From: Acidobacteriota bacterium
GTDB taxonomy: Bacteria; Acidobacteriota; Terriglobia; UBA7540
Assembly: GCA_021780055.1 (NCBI GenBank)
Contig: JAJXZM010000080.1
Coordinates: 1 to 9,029, forward strand
Direction of reading: 5' to 3'
DNA length: 9,029 nucleotides
Part shown: positions 1 to 6,956 of the stretch, in pieces
Layout of the letters: each line of letters opens with the position of its first letter
Position numbering within the stretch: position 1 is the stretch's first letter
Made by a program: the position numbers and the translations under genes
The notes under the pieces: generated by a model
The model's input: the letters and a program-made list of their open reading frames with translations, nothing else
What the model was told of the DNA's origin: nothing
Databases searched by the model: none

Positions 1-1
1 G

Positions 2-307
2 GAGGTGGGCCTGGGAAATGCCTTGGGGCGCCGGACCGGTGAGCTTTCTGGGGGAGAACAGCAGCGGGTGGCACTGGCAAGGGCGCTAGTCAACAACCCC
101 TCCTTGCTGCTGGCGGATGAACCGACAGGAAACCTGGATCACCGGACCGCAGAACTGGTCATGGATCTGCTCGAACGGTTGCACCGGGTTCATGGGTTGA
201 CATCAGTATTGGCTACGCACAATATGGAACTCGCGCAGCGCGCGGCTCGGACGTTGCGTCTGGAAGACGGCCAACTGACCGAGGTGGTAGTTCCACGGTT
301 TAACTGA
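2..307 (+). CDS. lolD: LolD-like ABC transporter ATP-binding protein, C-terminal part
   Basis: This is the C-terminal 101 codons of an ABC ATPase; the Walker A region and true start lie upstream of the window. The ABC signature LSGGEQQ is at 44-64, Walker B with catalytic Glu (LLLADEP) at 107-124, the D-loop GNLD at 128-139, and the switch histidine (ATHN) at 218-220. The motif set LSGGEQQRVALARAL plus DEPTGNLD belongs to the LolD/MacB/FtsE branch. By family knowledge, LolD powers LolCE (or LolF), which extracts outer-membrane lipoproteins from the inner membrane for LolA. The assignment to LolD rather than MacB or another member rests on the short C-terminus and on the BamA and Skp genes downstream. 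The permease gene is not visible. clpC starts 59 bases after the stop. Confidence 0.8.
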   Translation, partial: EVGLGNALGRRTGELSGGEQQRVALARALVNNPSLLLADEPTGNLDHRTAELVMDLLERLHRVHGLTSVLATHNMELAQRAARTLRLEDGQLTEVVVPRFN

Positions 308-327
308 CAGTCTGCTTTTGGCATAAT
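299..327 (+). promoter_or_regulatory. Candidate extended -10 promoter for clpC
   Basis: The sequence TGG-CATAAT at 319-327 is an extended -10 element: a TGn followed by a hexamer matching TATAAT at five of six positions. Seventeen bases upstream is a weak -35 (TTTAAC, 299-304, three of six), which an extended -10 can tolerate. It lies between the lolD stop and clpC and predicts a transcript start near 334, about 33 bases before the clpC ATG. No CIRCE inverted repeat and no CtsR-type heptad repeat is visible here, so no known heat-shock operator can be assigned. Inferred from sequence only. Confidence 0.45.
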
Positions 328-366
328 AGATGTCAGGAGCAGGGTCTAAGGAAGAACTGAGGAGCT

Positions 367-2805
367 ATGTTCGAGAGATACACAGAAAAAGCCCGGCGTG
401 TAATATTCTTTGCCCGATATGAGGCCAGCCAGTTCGGGAGCCCTTATATCGAAACGGAGCACTTGCTGCTCGGTTTGTTGCGCGAAGATAAGGCCCTTAC
501 CAATCGGTTTCTACGTTCCCACGCTTCCATTGAATCCATTCGCAAACAGGTGGAAGGACACATCCCCATCCGGGAAAAGGTTTCAACGTCTGTCGAACTG
601 CCTCTCAGCACGGAATGCAAGCGCGTCCTTGCCTACGCCGCTGAGGAAGCCGAGCGGTTGGCGCACAAGCACATCGGCACCGAACACCTTCTGCTCGGAC
701 TTCTCCGTGAGGACAAATCGTTTGCGGCGGAAATTCTCCACGAGCGAGGGCTTCGGTTGTCGACGCTCCGGGAAGAATTGAGCCGTACGCAGAGCGAGAA
801 GGTGTCAGCGAATCGCGCGAAAGAGACTTCGCTGCTTTCTGAATTCAGCCGTGACCTTACCCAGGCGGCGCTTGAGAACCAACTCGACCCGCTGGTCGGC
901 CGGGAGAACGAGGTTGAGCGGGTCATCCAGATTCTGTGCCGCCGCACCAAGAACAATCCAGTCCTGATCGGAGAGCCTGGGGTCGGTAAGACGGCCATCG
1001 TTGAGGGTTTGGCGGAGCGCATCGCCGAAGGGGACGTTCCCTCGTTCCTTTCTGACAAACGGATTCTGGCCCTGGACCTTTCTCTTATTGTGGCTGGCAC
1101 CAAGTATCGCGGCCAGTTTGAAGAGCGCCTTAAGACCATCATGAAGGAACTGATGGAGGCGCAAAACTCCATTATCTTTATCGACGAACTCCACACCCTG
1201 GTGGGTGCTGGATCGGCCGAAGGGTCACTCGACGCGGCGAACATTCTGAAGCCGGCCCTCTCGCGGGGCGAGATTCAATGCATCGGCGCCACGACGCCGG
1301 GCGAATTCCGGAAGTCCATTGAGCGCGACCGCTCACTCGAGCGGCGCTTCCAGGCGGTTAAAGTGCCGCCGCCCGATGAGGCGCAGACCGTCAAGATCCT
1401 TTTCGGGATTAAGGAACGGTACGAAAAGTTCCATGCCGTCACCTATGCGGATGAGGCCATCACGAATTCTGTTTACCTCTCCAGCCGCTATATCCCGGAC
1501 CGCTTCCTTCCCGACAAAGCTGTCGACCTGATTGATGAGGCGGGTGCGCGCGTCAAACTGCGGCAGAGCACCTTGCCGGAAGAGATGATCGACGTCCAGA
1601 AACGGATCAAGTTTGTGGTCCACAGGATGGAAAACGCCATTGCCAACCACGAATTTGAAAAGGCGCGTTTCTATTCGGATGAGGAGCGCAAGGAACGTGA
1701 GAACCTCCGGATCCTTCGCGAAAAGTACAACATTGACGAGACGGCTATTGGGTCCGTATCCAAGGCAGACATCGAGGATGTCGTTGCGCGCTGGACAGGG
1801 ATCCCCGTCGTTTCCATCAAAGAAGAGGAAATGGCAAAGCTGCTCCGGCTTGAAGATGAGTTGCACAAGCGCATCGTCAGCCAGGAATCAGCGATCTCAG
1901 CGTTGGCGCGGGCCATCCGCCGTTCGCGGGCGGGCTTGAAGCCGCCGGGGCGGCCGGTGGGGTCGTTCCTCTTTCTGGGACCGACAGGAGTGGGCAAGAC
2001 TGAAATGGCCCGGTCTCTCGCGGCCATCCTGTTCAACAGCGATCGCGCAATGATCCGCTTTGACATGTCGGAATTCATGGAAAAGCACTCCGTGTCAAAG
2101 CTGATTGGTTCGCCTCCCGGGTACGTAGGGTACGAGGAGGGCGGACAACTCACGGAGCGGGTGCGGCGTTCGCCCTATTCGCTGATCCTTCTGGATGAAA
2201 TTGAGAAGGCCCACCCTGATGTCTTCAATATCCTTCTGCAGGTTTTTGAGGACGGCCAGTTGACAGATGGGTTGGGAAACACAGTTGACTTCAAGAACGC
2301 AATTATTATTATGACGTCGAACATCGGCGCGCGGTACCTGGAACGGCGTTCGAATCTTGGGTTCCAGTCCGCGGCGGAAGGCGCAACGGACAAGAAGATG
2401 AATGACCTGGTGATGGGTGAGGTCAAGCGTCTGTTCAATCCGGAGTTCTTGAACCGGCTCGATGAAGTCATTGTCTTTAATGCACTGAATGATAACGACC
2501 TGCTGCAGATCCTTGACATGCTGGTTGCAACAATGAACCAGCATCTGGCGCAGAAAAACATCTCTTTGACGCTTTCCCCCGAAGCCGGGAAGTGGATTTT
2601 GGAGAAGACCTGTACGGATCGTTCATACGGGGCCCGGCCGCTAAGGCGGGCCTTGCAGAAGTACATCGAGGATCCGCTTTCGGAAGCGTTGATCCAGGGC
2701 GACATTCAACCTCCTGCTGTTCTTGAGGTGGTTGTGGAGAATGAATCGCTTTACTATCGCCCTGTGAATGATAAGCTGGTCGCGGCCACGCCACTTTCTC
2801 ACTAG
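367..2805 (+). CDS. clpC: ClpC, AAA+ ATP-dependent protease ATPase subunit
   Basis: Hexameric Hsp100 unfoldase that feeds substrates to ClpP in the cytoplasm. Residues 1-150 hold two Clp_N repeats, each with a [11 protein letters not shown] block; E31 and E106 match the glutamates used for phospho-arginine binding in B. subtilis ClpC. AAA module 1: Walker A GEPGVGKT 202-209, pore loop KYRG 246-249, Walker B IIFIDE 269-274, arginine finger R326/R327. A short middle domain (about 399-450) with a UVR-like helix pair identifies ClpC rather than ClpA or ClpB. AAA module 2: Walker A GPTGVGKT 538-545, pore loop GYVGY 585-589, Walker B LILLDE 606-611, sensor-2 GAR 755-757. L664-G665-F666 is the ClpP-docking loop. 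The length of 812 aa is normal (about 810). The ATG is preceded by GAGGAG only 2 bases away and by AAGGAAG 12 bases away. No mcsA, mcsB or ctsR is present in the window. Confidence 0.96.
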   Translation: MFERYTEKARRVIFFARYEASQFGSPYIETEHLLLGLLREDKALTNRFLRSHASIESIRKQVEGHIPIREKVSTSVELPLSTECKRVLAYAAEEAERLAHKHIGTEHLLLGLLREDKSFAAEILHERGLRLSTLREELSRTQSEKVSANRAKETSLLSEFSRDLTQAALENQLDPLVGRENEVERVIQILCRRTKNNPVLIGEPGVGKTAIVEGLAERIAEGDVPSFLSDKRILALDLSLIVAGTKYRGQFEERLKTIMKELMEAQNSIIFIDELHTLVGAGSAEGSLDAANILKPALSRGEIQCIGATTPGEFRKSIERDRSLERRFQAVKVPPPDEAQTVKILFGIKERYEKFHAVTYADEAITNSVYLSSRYIPDRFLPDKAVDLIDEAGARVKLRQSTLPEEMIDVQKRIKFVVHRMENAIANHEFEKARFYSDEERKERENLRILREKYNIDETAIGSVSKADIEDVVARWTGIPVVSIKEEEMAKLLRLEDELHKRIVSQESAISALARAIRRSRAGLKPPGRPVGSFLFLGPTGVGKTEMARSLAAILFNSDRAMIRFDMSEFMEKHSVSKLIGSPPGYVGYEEGGQLTERVRRSPYSLILLDEIEKAHPDVFNILLQVFEDGQLTDGLGNTVDFKNAIIIMTSNIGARYLERRSNLGFQSAAEGATDKKMNDLVMGEVKRLFNPEFLNRLDEVIVFNALNDNDLLQILDMLVATMNQHLAQKNISLTLSPEAGKWILEKTCTDRSYGARPLRRALQKYIEDPLSEALIQGDIQPPAVLEVVVENESLYYRPVNDKLVAATPLSH

Positions 2806-2808
2806 TGT

Positions 2809-2824
2809 GGCTCCTTCGGGGGCC
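2809..2824 (+). other. C(UUCG)G tetraloop hairpin just after clpC
   Basis: GGCTCC (2809-2814), TTCG (2815-2818) and GGGGCC (2819-2824) form a 6-bp stem with one G-U pair, closed by the exceptionally stable C(UUCG)G tetraloop, starting three bases past the clpC stop. No U-tract follows (the next bases are GGGGAA), so it is not a canonical intrinsic terminator. It may mark or protect the clpC mRNA 3' end, or attenuate read-through into bamA. Confidence 0.5.
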
Positions 2825-2982
2825 GGGGAATCCGCGAGTAACCTGAATATCCAACGCATCCTAAGACAAATTTGCTGTTGGTGGGCTGGTCTTGATTGCG
2901 GGACGCCAGCCAACTCTAGGGGAGTTCGCCGCATCGGAGATGCTTAAGCTAATACACCAGAGCGCGGGAGAAAGGCTGTTTC
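2825..2982 (+). other. bamA leader region with two inverted repeats
   Basis: This non-coding gap holds two inverted repeats. GGCTGG (2884-2889) pairs with CCAGCC (2906-2911) across a 16-base loop, and an outer partial match GTTGG (2877-2881) with CCAAC (2910-2914) could extend it with a mismatch. A second hairpin is GCATC-GGA-GATGC (2931-2943). Weak promoter look-alikes exist (TTGATT 2892-2897 with TCTAGG 2915-2920, spacer 17; TTCGCC 2925-2930 with GCTAAT 2948-2953, spacer 17, whose spacer contains the second palindrome). None is strong enough to call as a promoter. Confidence 0.35.
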
Positions 2983-2985
2983 TTG
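2966..2985 (+). promoter_or_regulatory. Ribosome binding site and TTG start of bamA
   Basis: GGGAG (2966-2970) followed by AAAGG (2971-2975) lies 7 bases before the TTG at 2983. The frame is closed upstream by a TAA at 2950-2952, and no ATG or GTG lies between that stop and the signal peptide. The TTG at 2983 is therefore the best start. A second in-frame TTG at 2992 is possible but is too far from the purine tract. Starting at 2983 gives an n-region with R2, R5, K7 and R10 ahead of the hydrophobic core, as expected for a Sec signal peptide. Confidence 0.6.
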
Positions 2986-5900
2986 AGGTTTTTGAGAGGT
3001 AAGTGCATCAGGCAGGATCAGTCGTTCGGAGTGCAATTGGCTGCTGCGGCTCTGGTACTTTTCATGAGTGCGTCCGCACTCGTGGCCCAGAGTTCCGCCC
3101 CGGAAAGCCAGGCGAAACAGCCTTCTCCGCCCACCCAGGCAGAGAAGCAGCAGAAACCGCAAGAGCAGCAACCCCCCGAGGCAGCCCCGGCCAAACCTGG
3201 ACAGCTGCAACTCACAACGCCCCAACTGACCACACCTCAACTGACAACTCCCAAACCGGCAGCCCCTCCCAAGCCAGGCGCTCCAGAGAAAGCTCAGCCT
3301 GCCAAGCCGGCGCCGACGCTCATTGAGGGCATTGAATTCCGCGGCAACCGGCGCATCCCCACCGCCTCATTGCAGGCGCAGATTTTTTCGCGACCGGGCG
3401 ATGTCTACAACGCCAACACGCTCGAACGCGACTTCATGGCGTTGTGGAACACCGGCTACTTTGATGATATCCGCCTGGAGGTTCAGGACGGGAAGACCGG
3501 CAAAATCGTAATCTTTTACGTCCGCGAAAAGAAGCTGGTTCGAGCCATCACCTATAAAGGCCTTCATACCATTCAACAGTCAGACGTTCTGGAGGCGTTT
3601 CAGAAGCAGAAGGTCGGACTGACCATGGATTCGCAGTATGATCCGGTCGTCGTCAAACGCGCCGAGGTTGTGCTCAAGGAAATGCTGGCCGCTCACGGCA
3701 GGCAATTTGCAACGGTCCGGCACCGCACGCGCAACATTCCCCCGAATTCGGTGGCCCTTACCTTCATTGTGACGGAAGGTCCAAAGGTCAAGATTGGAAA
3801 TATTCAGTTCACCGGTAACACCGTGTTCCCGAACCGTACGCTTGTCCGTGCCATGAAATTGTCCCGGCCCGCCGGCCTCCCGCCGTGGTTCTACTGGTTT
3901 CACAAAACTTACGATCACGACCAGGTTTTGTACGACCTTGAAAAGGTACGCGAACTCTATCAGGATCGCGGATACTTCTACGCTCTTCCAGGGGAACCTG
4001 TTGTCAAGATGCGAAACACGTCGCACCACTGGCCGTTCTTCTTCTGGAGTTGGGGGCACGGGAAGGCTGTTGACGTTACGATCCCGATTGAGGAAGGCGT
4101 GCAATACAGGCTGGGCAAGTTCAACATCCGGGGCAACAAGCTCTTTAAGACGCAGCAGCTTGAGCCCATCCTGGGTATGAAGTCCGGCGACGTCTTTGAC
4201 CTCAGCAAGATGCGTAAAGCGAATGACAACCTGACCAAGCTTTACGGTGAGTTCGGGTACATCAACTTTGTCGCGACTCCCGATCCCGAGCCGGACCGGA
4301 AAAAGCGTGTGATCAACCTGACCTTTGATTTTGACGAAGGCCACCAGTTCTTTGTTCATCGGATCGAGTTCTCGGGCAATACCAAGACCCGCGACAAGGT
4401 AATCCGGCGCGAGTTGATGGTGAACGAAGGTCAGATGTTTGATACGCGACTCTGGGAACTCAGCATCCTGCGCGTGAACCAGTTGGGCTTTTTCCAGGAG
4501 ATCAAGAAAGACGATTACAAGATCAACCAGAATGCCAAGAACCACACGGTTGATGTCGACCTGAAGGTCCATGAGAAAGGGCGCAACCAGATTGGGTTCT
4601 CCGGTGGCATCAGCGGTTTTGCGGGCAATTTCTTCGGGTTTAACTACTCTACCAACAACTTCATGGGGCTTGGTGAGACGCTGAGCGTCGGTGTGCAGAC
4701 CGGACAATACGAAAAGCTCTATACCTTTGGGTTCACTGAACCCTACGTGGCGGACCGCCCCATTACGACTGGGTTTACGGTTTTCAAGAGCGACATTAAT
4801 TTCAACCAGCTTCAGCAGACCAGTATCTATTCCGGTATCAGCCAGACATCGCTGGCTTCAGCTTATGGCGCTACGTCATTCCAGAATTTTGCACAGAATT
4901 CCACTGGTTTTACGGCCTTTGTCAGCTATCCGCTCAAACGCCATTTTGCCCGTTTGGGGTTGACCTACAGCTTCTCAACCAGCAGCCTGCAGACATTCAG
5001 CCTGGCCTCGCAGGAATATTTTAAGGCCCTCAATTTCCAGAACATCACTCAGGGCCCCAACTCGCTGACCGGTATTCGTACCAGCTCCGTAATGCCGACT
5101 TACAACTACAACACCGTGGGCCCGAACTACATGGAGCCGCATTACGGAAAGTCCCTGTACGCTTCACTTCAATTTGCTGGAAGCGTGCTGGGAGGCAATG
5201 TCAATACCATCACGCCCAGCCTTGAATTCAAGTACTATCACCCCATTAATCACGGCCGCAATACGCTGGCATTCCATGCGATGGCTTCTTCCATCAGCGG
5301 CTACGGCGGTAAGGTCCCGCCTCCGTTTGCACGGTTTTACATGGGCGGAGAATATGACATCCGCGGTTTCGACATCTATTCGATCAGCCCGGTTGCTTTC
5401 TTCCCCACGGTAAGTTCCGTTTGCAACAGGGACAGCGCGGGGAACATCATTCCTGCACTGAGCCCTTCCGGAAGCTACACCGGGGGCTGCGGGTCATCCA
5501 CCAGTTTCCCGGTCAACACGGTGATTTTCCCCGGTGGCGACACGGAGTGGTACACGCAGCTGGAATACAGGATACCCATCATTGGCCCTGTAACCGTCGG
5601 GCCCTTTCTTGATGCCGGTATGGATTTCATCTGGCACAAGGATGATTTGAATCTGCGGCCCAACTCGCTGACCCCCCTTACGCAACAGTTCCCGTTTTTG
5701 CAGCCACCCTCGCAATTGCAGATTGCAGCCGGAACGAACTATCAGCCACGCAGCACTACCGGCGTCCAGTTGCAGGTGATCGTGCCGCACTTCAACATCC
5801 CGTTTCGCCTGTATTACGGGTACAACTGGTTAAGGATGAACAAGGTGATTACGCCGCCGGGAGCTTCTGCTGACATTCAGTCGCTCTTTCCCAACGTCCC

Positions 5901-5991
5901 GACTTACCTGGGTGCGCTGCCGTATTTCCAGAGTTTCCATTACGCTGAACGCAAGACCCGGTTCGGGTTCACGGTGGCCAGTTCTTTTTAA
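2983..5991 (+). CDS. bamA: BamA, outer-membrane protein assembly factor
   Basis: Core of the BAM machine that folds beta-barrel proteins into the outer membrane. Residues 1-35 are a signal peptide (hydrophobic core 19-35, likely cleavage ALVA|QSS). Residues 36-112 form a Pro/Ala/Gln/Lys-rich linker with a triple QLTTP repeat (76-90). Five POTRA domains follow, starting near 113, 186, 268, 373 and 454; GNRRI, GNTVF, GNKLF and GNTKT are the recurring GN turns. The barrel runs from about 535 to 1002. I793-R794-G795-F796 is the (V/I)RGF motif of loop 6, and the protein ends in the C-terminal Phe of an outer-membrane barrel. The mature protein has only two cysteines, C814 and C836, both in loop 6 as in E. 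coli BamA. At 1002 aa it is longer than the E. coli protein (about 810), because of the linker, insertions in POTRA3 (about 302-360) and long loops. skp follows after 70 bases. Confidence 0.95.
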   Translation: MRFLRGKCIRQDQSFGVQLAAAALVLFMSASALVAQSSAPESQAKQPSPPTQAEKQQKPQEQQPPEAAPAKPGQLQLTTPQLTTPQLTTPKPAAPPKPGAPEKAQPAKPAPTLIEGIEFRGNRRIPTASLQAQIFSRPGDVYNANTLERDFMALWNTGYFDDIRLEVQDGKTGKIVIFYVREKKLVRAITYKGLHTIQQSDVLEAFQKQKVGLTMDSQYDPVVVKRAEVVLKEMLAAHGRQFATVRHRTRNIPPNSVALTFIVTEGPKVKIGNIQFTGNTVFPNRTLVRAMKLSRPAGLPPWFYWFHKTYDHDQVLYDLEKVRELYQDRGYFYALPGEPVVKMRNTSHHWPFFFWSWGHGKAVDVTIPIEEGVQYRLGKFNIRGNKLFKTQQLEPILGMKSGDVFDLSKMRKANDNLTKLYGEFGYINFVATPDPEPDRKKRVINLTFDFDEGHQFFVHRIEFSGNTKTRDKVIRRELMVNEGQMFDTRLWELSILRVNQLGFFQEIKKDDYKINQNAKNHTVDVDLKVHEKGRNQIGFSGGISGFAGNFFGFNYSTNNFMGLGETLSVGVQTGQYEKLYTFGFTEPYVADRPITTGFTVFKSDINFNQLQQTSIYSGISQTSLASAYGATSFQNFAQNSTGFTAFVSYPLKRHFARLGLTYSFSTSSLQTFSLASQEYFKALNFQNITQGPNSLTGIRTSSVMPTYNYNTVGPNYMEPHYGKSLYASLQFAGSVLGGNVNTITPSLEFKYYHPINHGRNTLAFHAMASSISGYGGKVPPPFARFYMGGEYDIRGFDIYSISPVAFFPTVSSVCNRDSAGNIIPALSPSGSYTGGCGSSTSFPVNTVIFPGGDTEWYTQLEYRIPIIGPVTVGPFLDAGMDFIWHKDDLNLRPNSLTPLTQQFPFLQPPSQLQIAAGTNYQPRSTTGVQLQVIVPHFNIPFRLYYGYNWLRMNKVITPPGASADIQSLFPNVPTYLGALPYFQSFHYAERKTRFGFTVASSF
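3208..3252 (+). repeat. Three tandem 15-base units encoding QLTTP
   Basis: Three consecutive 15-base units (3208-3222, 3223-3237, 3238-3252) each encode QLTTP, within the proline-rich linker between the BamA signal peptide and POTRA1. The units differ only at a few, mostly third-codon, positions (CTC/CTG, ACA/ACC, ACG/ACA/ACT, CCC/CCT), so the peptide has been kept while the DNA drifted. The array looks like an old duplication, not a recent slippage product. Confidence 0.85.
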
Positions 5992-5992
5992 C

Positions 5993-6023
5993 TTGACAGC
6001 TAATCAGGGGACAATGGCAAGAT
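5993..6023 (+). promoter_or_regulatory. Weak promoter candidate upstream of skp
   Basis: A perfect -35 hexamer TTGACA (5993-5998) begins one base after the bamA stop codon. The only possible -10 is poor: CAAGAT (6018-6023, three of six, spacer 19). The 70-base gap also allows simple co-transcription with bamA. Record as a possible secondary start, not an established promoter. Confidence 0.25.
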
Positions 6024-6061
6024 AAAACCGATCTTTAATGAAGGCAAAGGAGTAAGCACGG

Positions 6062-6664
6062 ATGAGAAATCGAGTATTTGTAATTTTGATGTCGCTCGGC
6101 CTCATGGTATTCCCGACGTTTCTAAGCGCACAGACTACGCCGGCGGCAGGTGGCGATAAGATTGGCGTCATCGATATCCAGCAGGCGGTTCTGGACACTG
6201 CGGAGGGGAAACAGGCCTTCGAGAATCTCCAGAAGAAATACCAGCCGCGAGAGACCGAAATCACCCAGCGTCAGCAGGATGTTCAGGGGATGCAGCAGCA
6301 GCTTCAGAAGCAGATGACGACGCTGAGCGCGGATGAGCAGCGCCGGATGCAGCATGAGCTTCAGGACAAGCAAACGGTCCTCCAGCGTCTGGAGCAGGAT
6401 GCTCAATCCTCCTTTCAATATGACCGTGACTCGCTGATGAGGGACCTCGGGCAAAAGATGGTCAAAGTGATCAACCAATATGCTTCAACCCACGGTTACT
6501 CGCTCGTGATTGACGGCAGTCAAGTCCCCGTTTATTACGCCGCCAAGGGTGTGGACATTACGCCGGACATCGTTAAGTTGTATAACACCACCTATCCCGT
6601 CCAGGCGGCGTCCACGGACTCCGGCGCAGGCGCAGCAAAGCCCGCGGCCAAGCCGAAGCAATAA
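6062..6664 (+). CDS. skp: Skp/OmpH family periplasmic chaperone
   Basis: Trimeric periplasmic holdase that carries unfolded outer-membrane proteins to BamA. Residues 1-23 are a signal peptide (R2, R4, hydrophobic core 5-21, likely cleavage LSA|QTT). KIGVIDIQQAV (33-43) is the first beta strand of the Skp body. Residues about 48-125 are rich in Gln, Glu, Lys and Arg and should form the long coiled-coil tentacle. The body resumes at about 128-180 (YSLVIDGS, then ITPDIVKLYN). The tail (186-200) is Ala/Lys/Pro-rich and probably disordered. Mature length is somewhat greater than E. coli Skp (about 141 residues), mainly because of this tail. The ATG at 6062 follows AAAGGAG (6046-6052) with a 9-base spacer. 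Its place directly downstream of bamA is the common bamA-skp arrangement, and a strong terminator follows. Confidence 0.92.
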   Translation: MRNRVFVILMSLGLMVFPTFLSAQTTPAAGGDKIGVIDIQQAVLDTAEGKQAFENLQKKYQPRETEITQRQQDVQGMQQQLQKQMTTLSADEQRRMQHELQDKQTVLQRLEQDAQSSFQYDRDSLMRDLGQKMVKVINQYASTHGYSLVIDGSQVPVYYAAKGVDITPDIVKLYNTTYPVQAASTDSGAGAAKPAAKPKQ

Positions 6665-6724
6665 CGCAACAAAGCGCGGATAGATCGTCCGGCCACAGCT
6701 TGCGTTTTCAGCGCATCAGGCCGG
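6663..6724 (+). other. Alternative-pairing RNA segment at the end of skp
   Basis: Two inverted repeats interleave here. AACGCAA (6663-6669, starting on the skp stop codon) is fully complementary to TTGCGTT (6700-6706). CCGGCC (6689-6694) is fully complementary to GGCCGG (6719-6724), with a small inner stem TGCG/CGCA (6701-6704 with 6712-6715). The two cannot form together without a pseudoknot, so the segment has two competing folds ahead of the terminator. Function unknown; it may simply be mRNA 3'-end structure. Confidence 0.4.
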
Positions 6725-6739
6725 TTGAATGTAAGATCC

Positions 6740-6793
6740 ACCCCTGTTGGTATTGTCTTTCATAGGTTCAAGGCAATGCCGGCAGGGGTTTTT
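6740..6793 (+). terminator. Strong intrinsic terminator after skp
   Basis: Bases 6740-6759 pair without a gap to 6770-6789, giving 20 consecutive base pairs of which four are G-U. The base of the stem is ACCCCTG (6740-6746) with CAGGGGT (6783-6789), the loop is 10 bases (6760-6769), and the stem runs into five T residues (6789-6793). It lies 76 bases after the skp stop and should end the transcript that includes bamA and skp. The arms are not poly-A on the 5' side, so it acts mainly in the plus direction. Confidence 0.88.
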
Positions 6794-6883
6794 CGATTTC
6801 TTGTGCTGGCCTTGGGATGCTCGAAGGATTAAGCGCCACGTTCTTTTATCACCCACCGTTCCGCAAGGGTCCGAATAGGCATC

Positions 6884-6912
6884 TTGTAACCCAAGACCAT
6901 TCAGGGTACACT
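6884..6912 (+). promoter_or_regulatory. Candidate sigma70-type promoter for the methyltransferase gene
   Basis: TTGTAA (6884-6889) and TACACT (6907-6912) each match the consensus at four of six positions and are separated by exactly 17 bases. Transcription would begin near 6919, giving a leader of about 38 bases that contains the small hairpin CTGAG-CTGCTTT-CTCAG (6921-6937) and then the ribosome binding site AGGAGG (6943-6948). The rest of the gap 6794-6883 holds nothing I recognise. Confidence 0.5.
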
Positions 6913-6956
6913 CTGGGCCACTGAGCTGCTTTCTCAGGGTTCAGGAGGGAGACACT

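Noticed and set aside
308..366. Heat-shock operator (CIRCE or CtsR box) upstream of clpC
   Set aside because: I looked for TTAGCACTC/GAGTGCTAA and for tandem GGTCAAA heptads and found neither.
633..1244. A 203-residue minus-strand open frame opposite clpC
   Set aside because: It is Ser/Arg-rich, with no motif, and is fully contained in the well-supported clpC coding region, so it is an antisense shadow.
3031..3033. GTG as an alternative bamA start
   Set aside because: It would remove the basic n-region of the signal peptide and lacks a purine-rich ribosome binding site at the right distance, unlike the TTG at 2983.
3580..4707. A 375-residue open frame on the minus strand, antisense to bamA
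   Set aside because: It lies wholly within the POTRA-coding region of bamA. The peptide shows no family motif, and long antisense frames are common in GC-rich genes with constrained codon use.
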